This document shows positions 1 through 6,447 of a DNA stretch of 23,664 nucleotides, piece after piece; position 1 is the first letter of the stretch, and each line of letters begins with the position of its first letter. The stretch covers positions 1 through 23,664 of the forward strand of contig JBNLCM010000024.1 of assembly GCA_050303815.1 (NCBI GenBank). The letters are read 5' to 3'. The notes below the pieces were generated by a model. It saw only the letters and a list, made by a program, of their open reading frames with translations, was not told where the DNA came from and searched no databases. The translations under genes and the position numbers were made by a program. Source of the DNA: Cognatazoarcus sp050303815 (GTDB lineage: Bacteria; Pseudomonadota; Gammaproteobacteria; Burkholderiales; Rhodocyclaceae).

Positions 1-54
1 GAGCAGGACCGGCACGATATTGCGGGGGGCGATGGCAGTCACGATGCCGCACAT
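1..54 (-). CDS. glmS: Glutamine--fructose-6-phosphate aminotransferase, N-terminal fragment (cut by window edge)
   Basis: The 18 codons visible on the minus strand read MCGIVTAIAPRNIVPVLL and run off the window. This is the N-terminus of GlmS, which makes glucosamine-6-phosphate from fructose-6-phosphate and glutamine. Cys2 is the N-terminal nucleophile of the glutaminase domain once Met1 is removed. Position 6 is Thr, where the family usually has Gly. The gene lies 47 bp downstream of glmU on the same strand, the usual glmU-glmS pair feeding UDP-GlcNAc synthesis. The upstream CGGAGC is only a weak ribosome binding site. The identification rests on the MCGIV start plus the context, and the rest of the protein is outside the window. 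Confidence 0.85.
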   Translation of the reverse strand, partial: MCGIVTAIAPRNIVPVLL

Positions 55-101
55 GGTTCAGCTCCGGTTGGGGGCGGCCCGGCGCGGGTCCGCCGGGGCA
101 T

Positions 102-1463
102 TCACTTGGGTTTCTTGACCGGCCGCTTCCAGCCGGGGATGGTGGCCTGGCGGGCTCGCGACACCGTGAGCTGGCCGGCCGGGGCGTCCTTCGAGAGGGT
201 CGTGCCGGCGCCCAGCGTGGCACCCTTGCCCACCCGCACCGGCGCCACCAGCTGGGTATCCGAGCCGATGAAGGCGTCGTCCTCGATGATGGTCCGGAAC
301 TTGTTGGCGCCGTCGTAGTTGCAGGTGATGGTGCCGGCGCCGATGTTCACGCGCTCGCCCACGTCGGCGTCGCCCACGTAGGCCAGGTGATTGGCCTTGG
401 AATGCGAGGCCACCTTGCTGTTCTTGACCTCGACGAAGTTGCCCAGATGCACATCGTCGGCCAGCTCGGTGCCGGGCCGGGTGCGGGCATAGGGGCCGAT
501 CACACAGCCTTCGCCCATCACGGTGTCTTCCACGTGGGAGAAGGGCGCCAGGCGGGTGCCGGCGCCGATGCGCGCATTCTTCACGACGCAGTTGGCGCCG
601 ATCCGCACGCCGTCGCCGAGAGCGACCTGCCCTTCGAAGACACAGTTGACGTCGATCTCCACATCGCGACCGCACGCGAGCGCGCCGCGCACGTCGATGC
701 GGGCCGGGTCGATCAGCGTGACACCGCCGGCCATCAGGCGATCGGCGATCATGCGCTGGTAGATGCGTTCCAGCTCGGCGAGCTGGGCCTTGTTGTTGAC
801 GCCGAGGGTCTCGGCCACGGTGTCCGGGTTCTCGGCAACCACCGCGACGCCCTCGGCAACGGCCATGCCGATGATGTCGGTGAGGTAGTACTCGCCCTGG
901 GCGTTGTCGTTCGAGAGGCGCCCGAGCCAGTCGCGCAGCCGCGCCATCGGCGCGACGAGAATGCCGGTATTGACCTCGCGGACGCGGCGCTCGGCGTCGC
1001 TCGCGTCTTTCTGTTCGACAATACGGAGCACCTGGCCGGCGGCGTCGCGGATGATGCGGCCGTAGCCAGTGGGATCGTCGAGTTCGACGGTCAGCAGGGC
1101 GAGGCGTTCGGTTCCGGCCGCCTCGACCAGGCGCCGCAGCGTGGCGCCACCGATCAGCGGCACGTCGCCATAGAGCACCAGCGCCAGCCCATCCGCCGGC
1201 AGGTGGGGCAAGGCCTGCAGGACGGCGTGACCGGTGCCCAGCTGGGGCTCCTGCAGGGCCCACGCGACGTCGGGCGCCGCCATTCGCTCGCGCACCCGCT
1301 CGCCACCGTGGCCATAGACCACACAGAGGCGGCTGGCGCCCAGCCCGCGCGCCGTCTCGAGCACATGGGACAGCATCGGACGGCCTGCAAGGGGCTGGAG
1401 GACCTTGGGCAGGGCGGAATTCATGCGGGTGCCCTTGCCCGCTGCGAGAACGATGACTTCCAT
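102..1463 (-). CDS. glmU: Bifunctional UDP-N-acetylglucosamine pyrophosphorylase / glucosamine-1-phosphate N-acetyltransferase
   Basis: GlmU acetylates glucosamine-1-phosphate and then uridylylates it to UDP-GlcNAc, the cytoplasmic precursor of peptidoglycan and LPS. The product is 453 aa, normal for the family. The nucleotide-binding signature LAAGKGTRM lies at residues 5-13, followed by LPKVLQPLAGRPML. The N-terminal uridyltransferase domain covers roughly residues 1-225. The C-terminal half is a left-handed beta-helix of hexapeptide repeats (for example IGPYARTRPG and VNIGAGTITCNYDG) carrying the acetyltransferase. The start MEVIVLAAGKG at 1463 is chosen over an in-frame upstream Met because the family begins just before LAAGKG. 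Upstream residues would also overlap a likely -10 box. glmS follows 47 bp downstream. Identification is secure. Confidence 0.97.
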   Translation of the reverse strand: MEVIVLAAGKGTRMNSALPKVLQPLAGRPMLSHVLETARGLGASRLCVVYGHGGERVRERMAAPDVAWALQEPQLGTGHAVLQALPHLPADGLALVLYGDVPLIGGATLRRLVEAAGTERLALLTVELDDPTGYGRIIRDAAGQVLRIVEQKDASDAERRVREVNTGILVAPMARLRDWLGRLSNDNAQGEYYLTDIIGMAVAEGVAVVAENPDTVAETLGVNNKAQLAELERIYQRMIADRLMAGGVTLIDPARIDVRGALACGRDVEIDVNCVFEGQVALGDGVRIGANCVVKNARIGAGTRLAPFSHVEDTVMGEGCVIGPYARTRPGTELADDVHLGNFVEVKNSKVASHSKANHLAYVGDADVGERVNIGAGTITCNYDGANKFRTIIEDDAFIGSDTQLVAPVRVGKGATLGAGTTLSKDAPAGQLTVSRARQATIPGWKRPVKKPK

Positions 1464-1491
1464 GGGTCCAGGGTGGCTGATTGACCGGCGG

Positions 1492-1497
1492 ATTCTA
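1492..1497 (-). promoter_or_regulatory. glmU: Putative -10 box of the glmU promoter (TAGAAT)
   Basis: On the minus strand GCTAGAATC sits 28 bp upstream of the glmU start and matches the sigma-70 -10 consensus at 5 of 6 positions. No convincing -35 is seen at 16-18 bp. The same GCTAGAAT string precedes the btuF-like gene at 22098-22103, which supports a shared promoter style. This is inference from sequence only. Confidence 0.4.
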
Positions 1498-1585
1498 GCA
1501 CCGGGGCATGCGGGCCATCCGCGGCACACTTCTCACCCCGGACCGCCCGGCCACCATGCTGCAATGCAGGAGTTTTTCGAATCCG

Positions 1586-1616
1586 TTAAAGACAAGTCGC
1601 AGAAGGACGATACTAT
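1586..1616 (+). promoter_or_regulatory. Possible promoter of the maoC-pta / ackA operon
   Basis: This is a locally A+T-richer patch in an otherwise very GC-rich context. TTAAAG (1586-1591) could be a -35. GATACT (1609-1614, spacer 17) or TACTAT (1611-1616, spacer 19) could be the -10. A transcript from here would begin about 25 nt before the ATG at 1648. The matches are partial, so this is tentative. It would favour the 1648 start over the ATG at 1564. Confidence 0.3.
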
Positions 1617-1647
1617 TGCTCTGTTGCGACGCACTATGCGAGGCCCC

Positions 1648-3063
1648 ATGTACGCCCATCTGGACAAGCAGCTCATTGAGAACAAGACCTTCGACGAGAT
1701 CACGATCGGCCAGCATGCGCGACTGATCCGGACCCTGAAACCGGACGACATCCATCTCTTCGCGGTCATGTCCGGCGACGTGAACCCGACCCACGTCGAT
1801 CCCGACTACGCGCGCTCCGGCCAGTTCCGAGAGGTGGTCGGCCACAGCATGTGGGGCAGCACGCTGATTTCCACCATTCTGGGCACCGAGTTTCCCGGGC
1901 CGGGCACGGTCTATGTGTCGCAGAGCCTCAACTTCTGGCGCCCGGTGGGCATCGGCGACACGCTCACGATCACCGTGACCTGCGCGCAGAAGTTCGAGCA
2001 CAACCACCACATCGTCTTCGACTGCATGGCGGTCAACCAGGACGGCCTGAAGATCATAGACGGGTCGGCCGAGGTCCAGGCCCCGACCGAGAAGATCAAG
2101 CGACACCGGGTGGCCCTGCCCGAGGTCACCATCTCGGACCGGGAGTTGCGCTATCACCACCTCGTGTCGATCACCCAGGGCCTCGATCCGATTCCGATCT
2201 CGGTGGCCCACCCATGCGACGCCGAATCCCTCCGCGGACCACTGCAGGCACGCGACGCGGGCCTGGTGTCGCCGGTGCTGGTCGGGCCGGAGGCCCGCAT
2301 CCGGGCGGTAGCCGAGGAGCAGGGCCTCGATCTGCACGACGTGCGCATCGTCAACACCGCCCACAGCCACGAATCGGCCGAGATCGCCGTCGCGCTCGCC
2401 CGTTCGGGCGAAACCGAAGCACTGATGAAAGGCTCCCTGCACACCGACGAGTTGATGAGCGCGGTGGTGTCGAAGGCCACCGGCCTGCGCACCGAGCGGC
2501 GACTGTCGCACGTCTTCCTCGGCGACGTGCCGACCTATCCGCACCCGCTGATGATCACCGACGCGGCGATCAACATCGAGCCAACGCTTGAGGAAAAGGT
2601 CGACATCGTCCAGAACGCCATCGACTTGGCGATCATCCTCGGCGTGATCGAACCGAAGGTGGCCATCCTGTCGGCAGTCGAGACCGTCACGCCGAAGATC
2701 CGCTCGACCATCGAGGCCGCGGCCCTGTGCAAGATGGCCGACCGCGGGCAGATCAAGGGCGGTCTGATCGACGGCCCGCTGGCCTTCGACAACGCAGTGT
2801 CGCTGGTGGCGGCCAAGACCAAGGGCATTCGCTCGGCCGTGGCCGGCAACGCGGACATCCTGGTGGTACCAGACCTGGAGTCCGGCAACATGGTCGCCAA
2901 GCAGCTGGAGTACCTCGCCGGCGCGCTGATGGCCGGCGTGGTGCTGGGCGCCAAGGTGCCCATCGTGCTGACCAGCCGCGCCGACACGGCAGAGACCCGC
3001 GCGGCCTCCTGCGCGATCGCCCAGCTGATGGCGCACAAGCGCCGTGAGGTCCTGCGCGCATGA
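1648..3063 (+). CDS. Bifunctional MaoC-type enoyl-CoA hydratase / phosphate acetyl(butyryl)transferase
   Basis: This is a two-domain fusion of 471 aa. Residues about 10-150 are a hot-dog MaoC/(R)-enoyl-CoA hydratase domain with the signature SGDVNPTHVDPDYA, which supplies the Asp44/His49 catalytic pair. Residues about 165-471 are a phosphate acetyl/butyryltransferase domain that swaps CoA for phosphate on acyl groups (SVAHPCDAESL, LMKGSLHTDELMSAV, and a C-terminal GALMAGVVLGAKVPIVLTSRA region). The ATG at 1648 has GAGG four bases upstream and gives the usual family length. In-frame ATGs at 1564 and 1636 are alternatives, but 1564 lacks a ribosome binding site and the intervening codons are atypical. 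The stop overlaps the ackA start (ATGA), so the two are translationally coupled. Whether the acyl substrate is acetyl-, propionyl- or butyryl-CoA cannot be read from sequence. Confidence 0.9.
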   Translation: MYAHLDKQLIENKTFDEITIGQHARLIRTLKPDDIHLFAVMSGDVNPTHVDPDYARSGQFREVVGHSMWGSTLISTILGTEFPGPGTVYVSQSLNFWRPVGIGDTLTITVTCAQKFEHNHHIVFDCMAVNQDGLKIIDGSAEVQAPTEKIKRHRVALPEVTISDRELRYHHLVSITQGLDPIPISVAHPCDAESLRGPLQARDAGLVSPVLVGPEARIRAVAEEQGLDLHDVRIVNTAHSHESAEIAVALARSGETEALMKGSLHTDELMSAVVSKATGLRTERRLSHVFLGDVPTYPHPLMITDAAINIEPTLEEKVDIVQNAIDLAIILGVIEPKVAILSAVETVTPKIRSTIEAAALCKMADRGQIKGGLIDGPLAFDNAVSLVAAKTKGIRSAVAGNADILVVPDLESGNMVAKQLEYLAGALMAGVVLGAKVPIVLTSRADTAETRAASCAIAQLMAHKRREVLRA

Positions 3064-4250
3064 AAGGTATTCTGGTCCTCAACGCCGGCTCCTCGAGCCT
3101 GAAGTTCGCCCTCTTTCCCCTCGACGGCACGCTGGCGGCCAAGCCGGCCCTGTCGGGCCAGGTGGAGGGCATCGGCACCGAGCCCCACCTGCTCGCCAAG
3201 GACGCCGACGGCGCGCGCTACGACGAGGCGGTCACGGTGGGCCCGAACGCCGACCAGAACGCCCAGCACAAGGCCTCGCTGGGCCATCTCTTCGACTGGC
3301 TGGCACGCCACAACCCGAACCTCGACATCATCGCCGCCGGCCATCGCGTGGTCCATGGCGGCGAGACATTCAGCGCCCCGACCCGCATCGACGCCGACAC
3401 CCTGTCGCGCCTCGATGCCTTCGTGCCGCTGGCCCCGCTGCACCAGCCCCACAACCTGCGCGCCATCCGGTCGTTGTCGGAGCTGATGCCGGCGGTGCCC
3501 CAGGTGGCCTGCTTCGACACTGCCTTTCACCGCACGCAGCCGGCGCTGGCCCAGATGTTCGCGCTACCCCGCGAGCTCACTGAAGAAGGCATCAAGCGCT
3601 ACGGCTTCCACGGCCAGTCCTACGACTACGTGAATCGCCAGCTGCCGGCCCTGATCGGAGAACGGGCGGCGGGCGCGGTGGTGATTGCCCACCTGGGCAA
3701 CGGCTCTTCCATGTGCGCGCTGCGCAAGGGCCGCAGCGTGGCTTCGTCGATGGGCTTCACGGCGGTCGACGGCCTGATGATGGGCACCCGTACCGGCAAT
3801 CTGGACCCCGGCGTGCTGCTCTACCTGATGGAGCAGAAGGGGATGGACCTCAAGTCGCTGACGGCCCTGCTCTACAAGCAGTCGGGCCTGCTCGGCGTAT
3901 CGGGCATTTCGCAGGACATGCGCGAGCTGCTCGAGTCCGACGCCTTGCCGGCGCGCGAGGCGGTCGAGCTCTACTGCTACCGCGCCGCGCGCGAGATCGG
4001 CTCGCTGGCCGCTGCCGCGGGCGGCCTGGATGCCCTGGTGTTCACCGGCGGCATCGGCGAACATGCCGTCCCCGTGCGCGAGAAGATCTGCCGCCTGTCG
4101 GCGTGGCTCGGTATCGAACTGGATGAAGCGGCCAACGGGCGTAGTGAGGTCATGCTGTCGAGCCCGGACAGCCGGGTGGCAGTGCTGGCCGTGCCGACCA
4201 ACGAAGAGTGGATGATTGCCCATCACACAGTGGCTCTGCTGGGCCTCTGA
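3060..4250 (+). CDS. ackA: Acetate kinase
   Basis: AckA converts acyl phosphate plus ADP to acetate (or propionate) plus ATP, and runs in reverse for activation. The product is 396 aa, full length. Visible ASKHA-fold and active-site motifs are NAGSSSLKF (Asn8), HRVVHGGE (Arg96), FDTAFH (Asp153), YGFHGQSY (His184), HLGNGSSM (His211), MGTRTGNLDPG (Arg244), FTGGIGEHA and the C-terminal NEEWMIA glutamate. The start overlaps the stop of the preceding acyltransferase by ATGA, and GAGG inside that gene serves as ribosome binding site. The pair forms an acyl-CoA to acyl-phosphate to acid/ATP module. A strong terminator follows 21 bp after the stop, so the operon is two genes. Confidence 0.97.
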   Translation: MKGILVLNAGSSSLKFALFPLDGTLAAKPALSGQVEGIGTEPHLLAKDADGARYDEAVTVGPNADQNAQHKASLGHLFDWLARHNPNLDIIAAGHRVVHGGETFSAPTRIDADTLSRLDAFVPLAPLHQPHNLRAIRSLSELMPAVPQVACFDTAFHRTQPALAQMFALPRELTEEGIKRYGFHGQSYDYVNRQLPALIGERAAGAVVIAHLGNGSSMCALRKGRSVASSMGFTAVDGLMMGTRTGNLDPGVLLYLMEQKGMDLKSLTALLYKQSGLLGVSGISQDMRELLESDALPAREAVELYCYRAAREIGSLAAAAGGLDALVFTGGIGEHAVPVREKICRLSAWLGIELDEAANGRSEVMLSSPDSRVAVLAVPTNEEWMIAHHTVALLGL

Positions 4251-4271
4251 CCGCCAGCGGGGCGCATCGGG

Positions 4272-4298
4272 AAGGACGGCCGCGGCCGTCCTTTTTCC
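4272..4298 (+). terminator. Rho-independent terminator after ackA
   Basis: A perfect 22-nt inverted repeat (AAGGACGGCC-GC-GGCCGTCCTT) at 4272-4293 runs into a T-run (TTTTT at 4292-4296). Orientation and position fit the end of the maoC-pta/ackA operon. Confidence 0.9.
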
Positions 4299-4310
4299 TT
4301 GCCGGGTGCG

Positions 4311-4517
4311 TCAGAACGGCAATCGACGCCGGGGCTGCGGCGGCGTCTCCGGCTCGGCCGGGCTTGCGCGCTGCGGCTTACGAACGGCGTTGGCCGCAGG
4401 ATTGGCAAAACGAACCTTGCCATGGAGGACGCAGCCCCGCATGCCGGGGTCGCAACGGGCGCCAGCCACCTTCTGGCAGACGCCATCCAGATCGTGGGGA
4501 CAACTCCAGGCGCTCAT
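4311..4517 (-). CDS. Small Cys-rich conserved hypothetical protein
   Basis: The product is 68 aa starting MSAWSCPHDLDGVCQKV. The N-terminal half has four cysteines in the pattern CPH-x5-C-x6-C-x5-C (CPHDLDGVC, then CDPGMRGC), which could bind a metal or Fe-S cluster. The tail is basic and Pro-rich and looks disordered. The start at 4517 is chosen because GAGG lies five bases upstream, whereas an in-frame Met at 4577 has none. The Cys spacing resembles small uncharacterised proteobacterial proteins I recall with a CPH...CDPGMKGC pattern, but no function is known to me. It lies between the ackA and kamA terminators, so it probably has its own promoter. An alternative is that it is read through from kamA. 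Confidence 0.65.
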   Translation of the reverse strand: MSAWSCPHDLDGVCQKVAGARCDPGMRGCVLHGKVRFANPAANAVRKPQRASPAEPETPPQPRRRLPF

Positions 4518-4577
4518 GACGACCTCGGTACGATGACTCGCCTGCGAGCATAGCGCCGCGCCATCGGCAGGGTCCAC

Positions 4578-4601
4578 AAAAAAGCCCGCCGGGAGGCGGG
4601 C
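4578..4601 (-). terminator. Rho-independent terminator after kamA
   Basis: On the minus strand GCCCGCC-TCCC-GGCGGGC is followed directly by six Ts (4583-4578). It lies 25 bp beyond the kamA stop and isolates that gene from the small Cys-rich gene downstream. Confidence 0.88.
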
Positions 4602-4625
4602 ATGGGGACTGGCCGGGTCCGGTAA

Positions 4626-6026
4626 TCAGTCGTCGGCCGCGGCCGCCAGCTTCTGCTCGCGCAGTGCGTCGTATTCGTCCTCGAAGAAGAACCGTTCCTC
4701 GCCGAAGGCGGGCTTGAGATCATCCAGCCAGGTGGCCTCGGGGTCGTACCGGGCGTAGAAGGGGCGCTGGACCCAATCCGGATTGCGGCCCTGGATGAAG
4801 CGCAGTGCGAACACTTTCTCGCCGTGGATCTCGGTCACGCCCTGGACCTCCACCTTGCCCGGGCTGGCCGACATGGATGGGCCACGGGCCGTGCGCGCCA
4901 GGCCTGAGACCTGTTGCATGGCTTCGCGGTAGATCTGCCAGGCGCGCTCGAGCGGGACCTCGAAGTAGTTGCGGGCGCCGGTATCGCGCTCGACAAACAT
5001 GTAGTACGGGACGATGCCCAGCTTGACCTGGGTCTGCCACATCCTGGCCCATACGGCGGGATCGTCGTTGATGTGACGGATCAGCGGCCCCTGGGCACGG
5101 ATCACGGCGCCGGTCGCGCGGATGCGACGGATGGCCGAGCGGGCGGCTTCGGTATCGAGTTCCTTCCAGTGGTTGTAGTGGGCCATGATAGCCACGTGCT
5201 TGCCGCCCTTGACCATCCGCTCCAGCAGGCGGATCAGGTCGTCGGAGTCGGCCGCGCCATGGAAGCGGTAAGGCCAGAAGGTCAGCGCCTTGGTGCCGAT
5301 GCGGATCGTCTGGATGTGGTCGAACTCCGGGTGCAGCAGCGGCTCCAGGTAGGCCTGCAGGTGCCTGGTCTTCATCACCATCGGGTCACCACCGGTGAAC
5401 AGCAGGTCGGAAACCTCGGTGTGGCCACGCAGGTAGTCGTGCAGCTCAGACGCCTCGGAGGCGGCGATGCGCAGCTCCTTGTCGCCGATGAACTGCGCCC
5501 AGCGGAAGCAGAACGTGCAGTAGCTGTGGCAGGTCTGCCCCTGGCTCGGGAAGAACAGCACCGTCTCGCGGTACTTGTGCTGCATGCCCTCGAGGCGCCT
5601 GCCTTCGGCGTCGCGCGGCATGTTCATTTCCATCTGGTCGGCCGGATGGGGGTTGAGGTCGTGGCGGATGTCGTTGGCCGCGCGCTCGATCTCGGCCTTC
5701 TCGGCACCGGCGCGGAACAGGCCGGCCATGCGCTCGAAGTGCTCGGGGGCCAGCATGCCCCGCTGCGGGAAGGTCAGCTGAAAGATCGGATCGGCCGGGA
5801 TATTGCTCCAGTCGATCAGTTCGTCGATGACGTATTGGTTGACCCGGAAGGGCAGCACCGCCGAGACAACCCGCATCTCGAACCGAATGTCTTCCGGCAG
5901 GCTGGCGATCCGGGCGATCTTGTCCAGGTCGCGCTGGGTGTACACCTTGAACGGGACAACCCAGTCCTTTTCCTCCACGGGTTGCAACGTGAACTGGCGC
6001 TGCGCTCCTAGTGTTTGCGGACTCAT
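4626..6026 (-). CDS. KamA-family radical SAM aminomutase (lysine 2,3-aminomutase-like)
   Basis: This is a 466-aa cytoplasmic radical SAM/PLP enzyme of the lysine 2,3-aminomutase family, which moves an alpha-amino group to the beta carbon. The 4Fe-4S/SAM triad CxxxCxxC is CHSYCTFC (Cys166, Cys170, Cys173). LLFTGGDPMVM (about 208-218) is the SAM-binding glycine motif. SASPGKVEV near Lys391 is the likely PLP-lysine region. Family members acting on lysine usually have a CSMYCRHCTRR-like motif, so CHSYCTFCFRW marks a different branch and the substrate is uncertain. The start at 6026 is fixed by a near-perfect Shine-Dalgarno (AGGAGGTGA). The gene is monocistronic, between its own promoter plus a long leader and its own terminator. 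No epsilon-acetyltransferase (AblB) partner is adjacent, so N-acetyl-beta-lysine synthesis is not supported by context. Confidence 0.88.
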   Translation of the reverse strand: MSPQTLGAQRQFTLQPVEEKDWVVPFKVYTQRDLDKIARIASLPEDIRFEMRVVSAVLPFRVNQYVIDELIDWSNIPADPIFQLTFPQRGMLAPEHFERMAGLFRAGAEKAEIERAANDIRHDLNPHPADQMEMNMPRDAEGRRLEGMQHKYRETVLFFPSQGQTCHSYCTFCFRWAQFIGDKELRIAASEASELHDYLRGHTEVSDLLFTGGDPMVMKTRHLQAYLEPLLHPEFDHIQTIRIGTKALTFWPYRFHGAADSDDLIRLLERMVKGGKHVAIMAHYNHWKELDTEAARSAIRRIRATGAVIRAQGPLIRHINDDPAVWARMWQTQVKLGIVPYYMFVERDTGARNYFEVPLERAWQIYREAMQQVSGLARTARGPSMSASPGKVEVQGVTEIHGEKVFALRFIQGRNPDWVQRPFYARYDPEATWLDDLKPAFGEERFFFEDEYDALREQKLAAAADD

Positions 6027-6032
6027 CTAATT

Positions 6033-6041
6033 TCACCTCCT
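6033..6041 (-). promoter_or_regulatory. Strong Shine-Dalgarno of kamA (AGGAGGTGA)
   Basis: On the minus strand AGGAGGTGA ends six bases before the ATG at 6026. It is the best ribosome binding site in the window and decides the kamA start. Confidence 0.85.
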
Positions 6042-6234
6042 GACGTGTCGCAGGGCTCTTGTCCCTGCATGCAGAAGCCGGCGCAGAGGGACGTCTGCTC
6101 GACGCGGGCCGGGTTCTGCCGGGGCGGGAATCGCAGCCTCACCTTCGGGAAAATGCGCAGGAAACGCGGCGAAGGACTGCCTTCCGGTTCGTGGGTCGCC
6201 GGGCGGCGACCGGTCTCTGGCGGGGAGCCAGACA
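6042..6234 (-). promoter_or_regulatory. Long structured 5' leader of kamA, class unknown
   Basis: About 190 nt lie between the predicted transcription start (~6232) and the kamA ribosome binding site with no credible gene. In transcript order it forms TCTGGC/GCCAGA (6232-6227 with 6221-6216) and a perfect 8-bp hairpin GGTCGCCG/CGGCGACC (6211-6204 with 6201-6194). A further GC-rich stretch follows, then GCAGGG/CCCTGC (6068-6063 with 6055-6050) nine bases before the Shine-Dalgarno. I could not match it to lysine, cobalamin, TPP, glycine or SAM riboswitch cores. It may be a cis-regulatory RNA or simply a GC-rich leader. A 70-codon open frame inside it looks non-coding. Confidence 0.45.
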
Positions 6235-6238
6235 CTCC

Positions 6239-6267
6239 ATTATATCCGCCGAAACATATTGGCGCAA
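6239..6267 (-). promoter_or_regulatory. Promoter of kamA (TTGCGC-17-TATAAT)
   Basis: On the minus strand a perfect -10 TATAAT (6244-6239) is preceded at exactly 17 bp by TTGCGC (6267-6262). It stands in an A+T-rich island just downstream of the pccA terminator and faces kamA. The predicted transcription start is about 6232, giving a leader of about 205 nt. Confidence 0.72.
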
Positions 6268-6280
6268 AAGCTTTAACATC

Positions 6281-6310
6281 AAAAAAAAGGGGCCCACTTT
6301 CGCGGGCCCC
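6281..6310 (-). terminator. Rho-independent terminator of the mcm-meaB-pccB-pccA operon
   Basis: On the minus strand GGGGCCC (6310-6304), an 8-nt loop and GGGCCCC (6295-6289) are followed by eight Ts (6288-6281). It lies about 140 bp after the pccA stop and just upstream of the kamA promoter. The 137 bp between stop and terminator hold no gene. Confidence 0.88.
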
Positions 6311-6421
6311 ACTCCCTCGACAGGCACCCGCCGCTCCACTTGGGTGCAGCAGGTCTCCCTCCCTATCGAACGAAAACGGGTGTCGGACCGGGCGGGACGA
6401 AGGCCCGGCCGACAGTGCACC

Positions 6422-6441
6422 GCCGCCCCACTCGGGGCGGC
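6422..6441 (-). other. Perfect hairpin right after the pccA stop
   Basis: GCCGCCCC-ACTC-GGGGCGGC forms an 8-bp stem with a tetraloop six bases past the pccA stop. No T-run follows, so it is not a classical terminator. It may protect the operon's 3' end or act with the T-rich terminator at 6281-6310. Confidence 0.5.
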
Positions 6442-6447
6442 AGCGAC

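Noticed and set aside
6042..6234. Lysine or SAM riboswitch before the lysine-aminomutase-like gene
   Set aside because: The conserved core strings of these classes could not be found. Only generic hairpins are seen, so it is listed as a leader of unknown class.
6023..6235. A 70-codon minus-strand frame filling the kamA leader and ending in an ATGA overlap with kamA
   Set aside because: Its ATG lies inside the predicted -10 box, it has no ribosome binding site, and the Pro/Arg-rich translation looks like non-coding GC-rich sequence.
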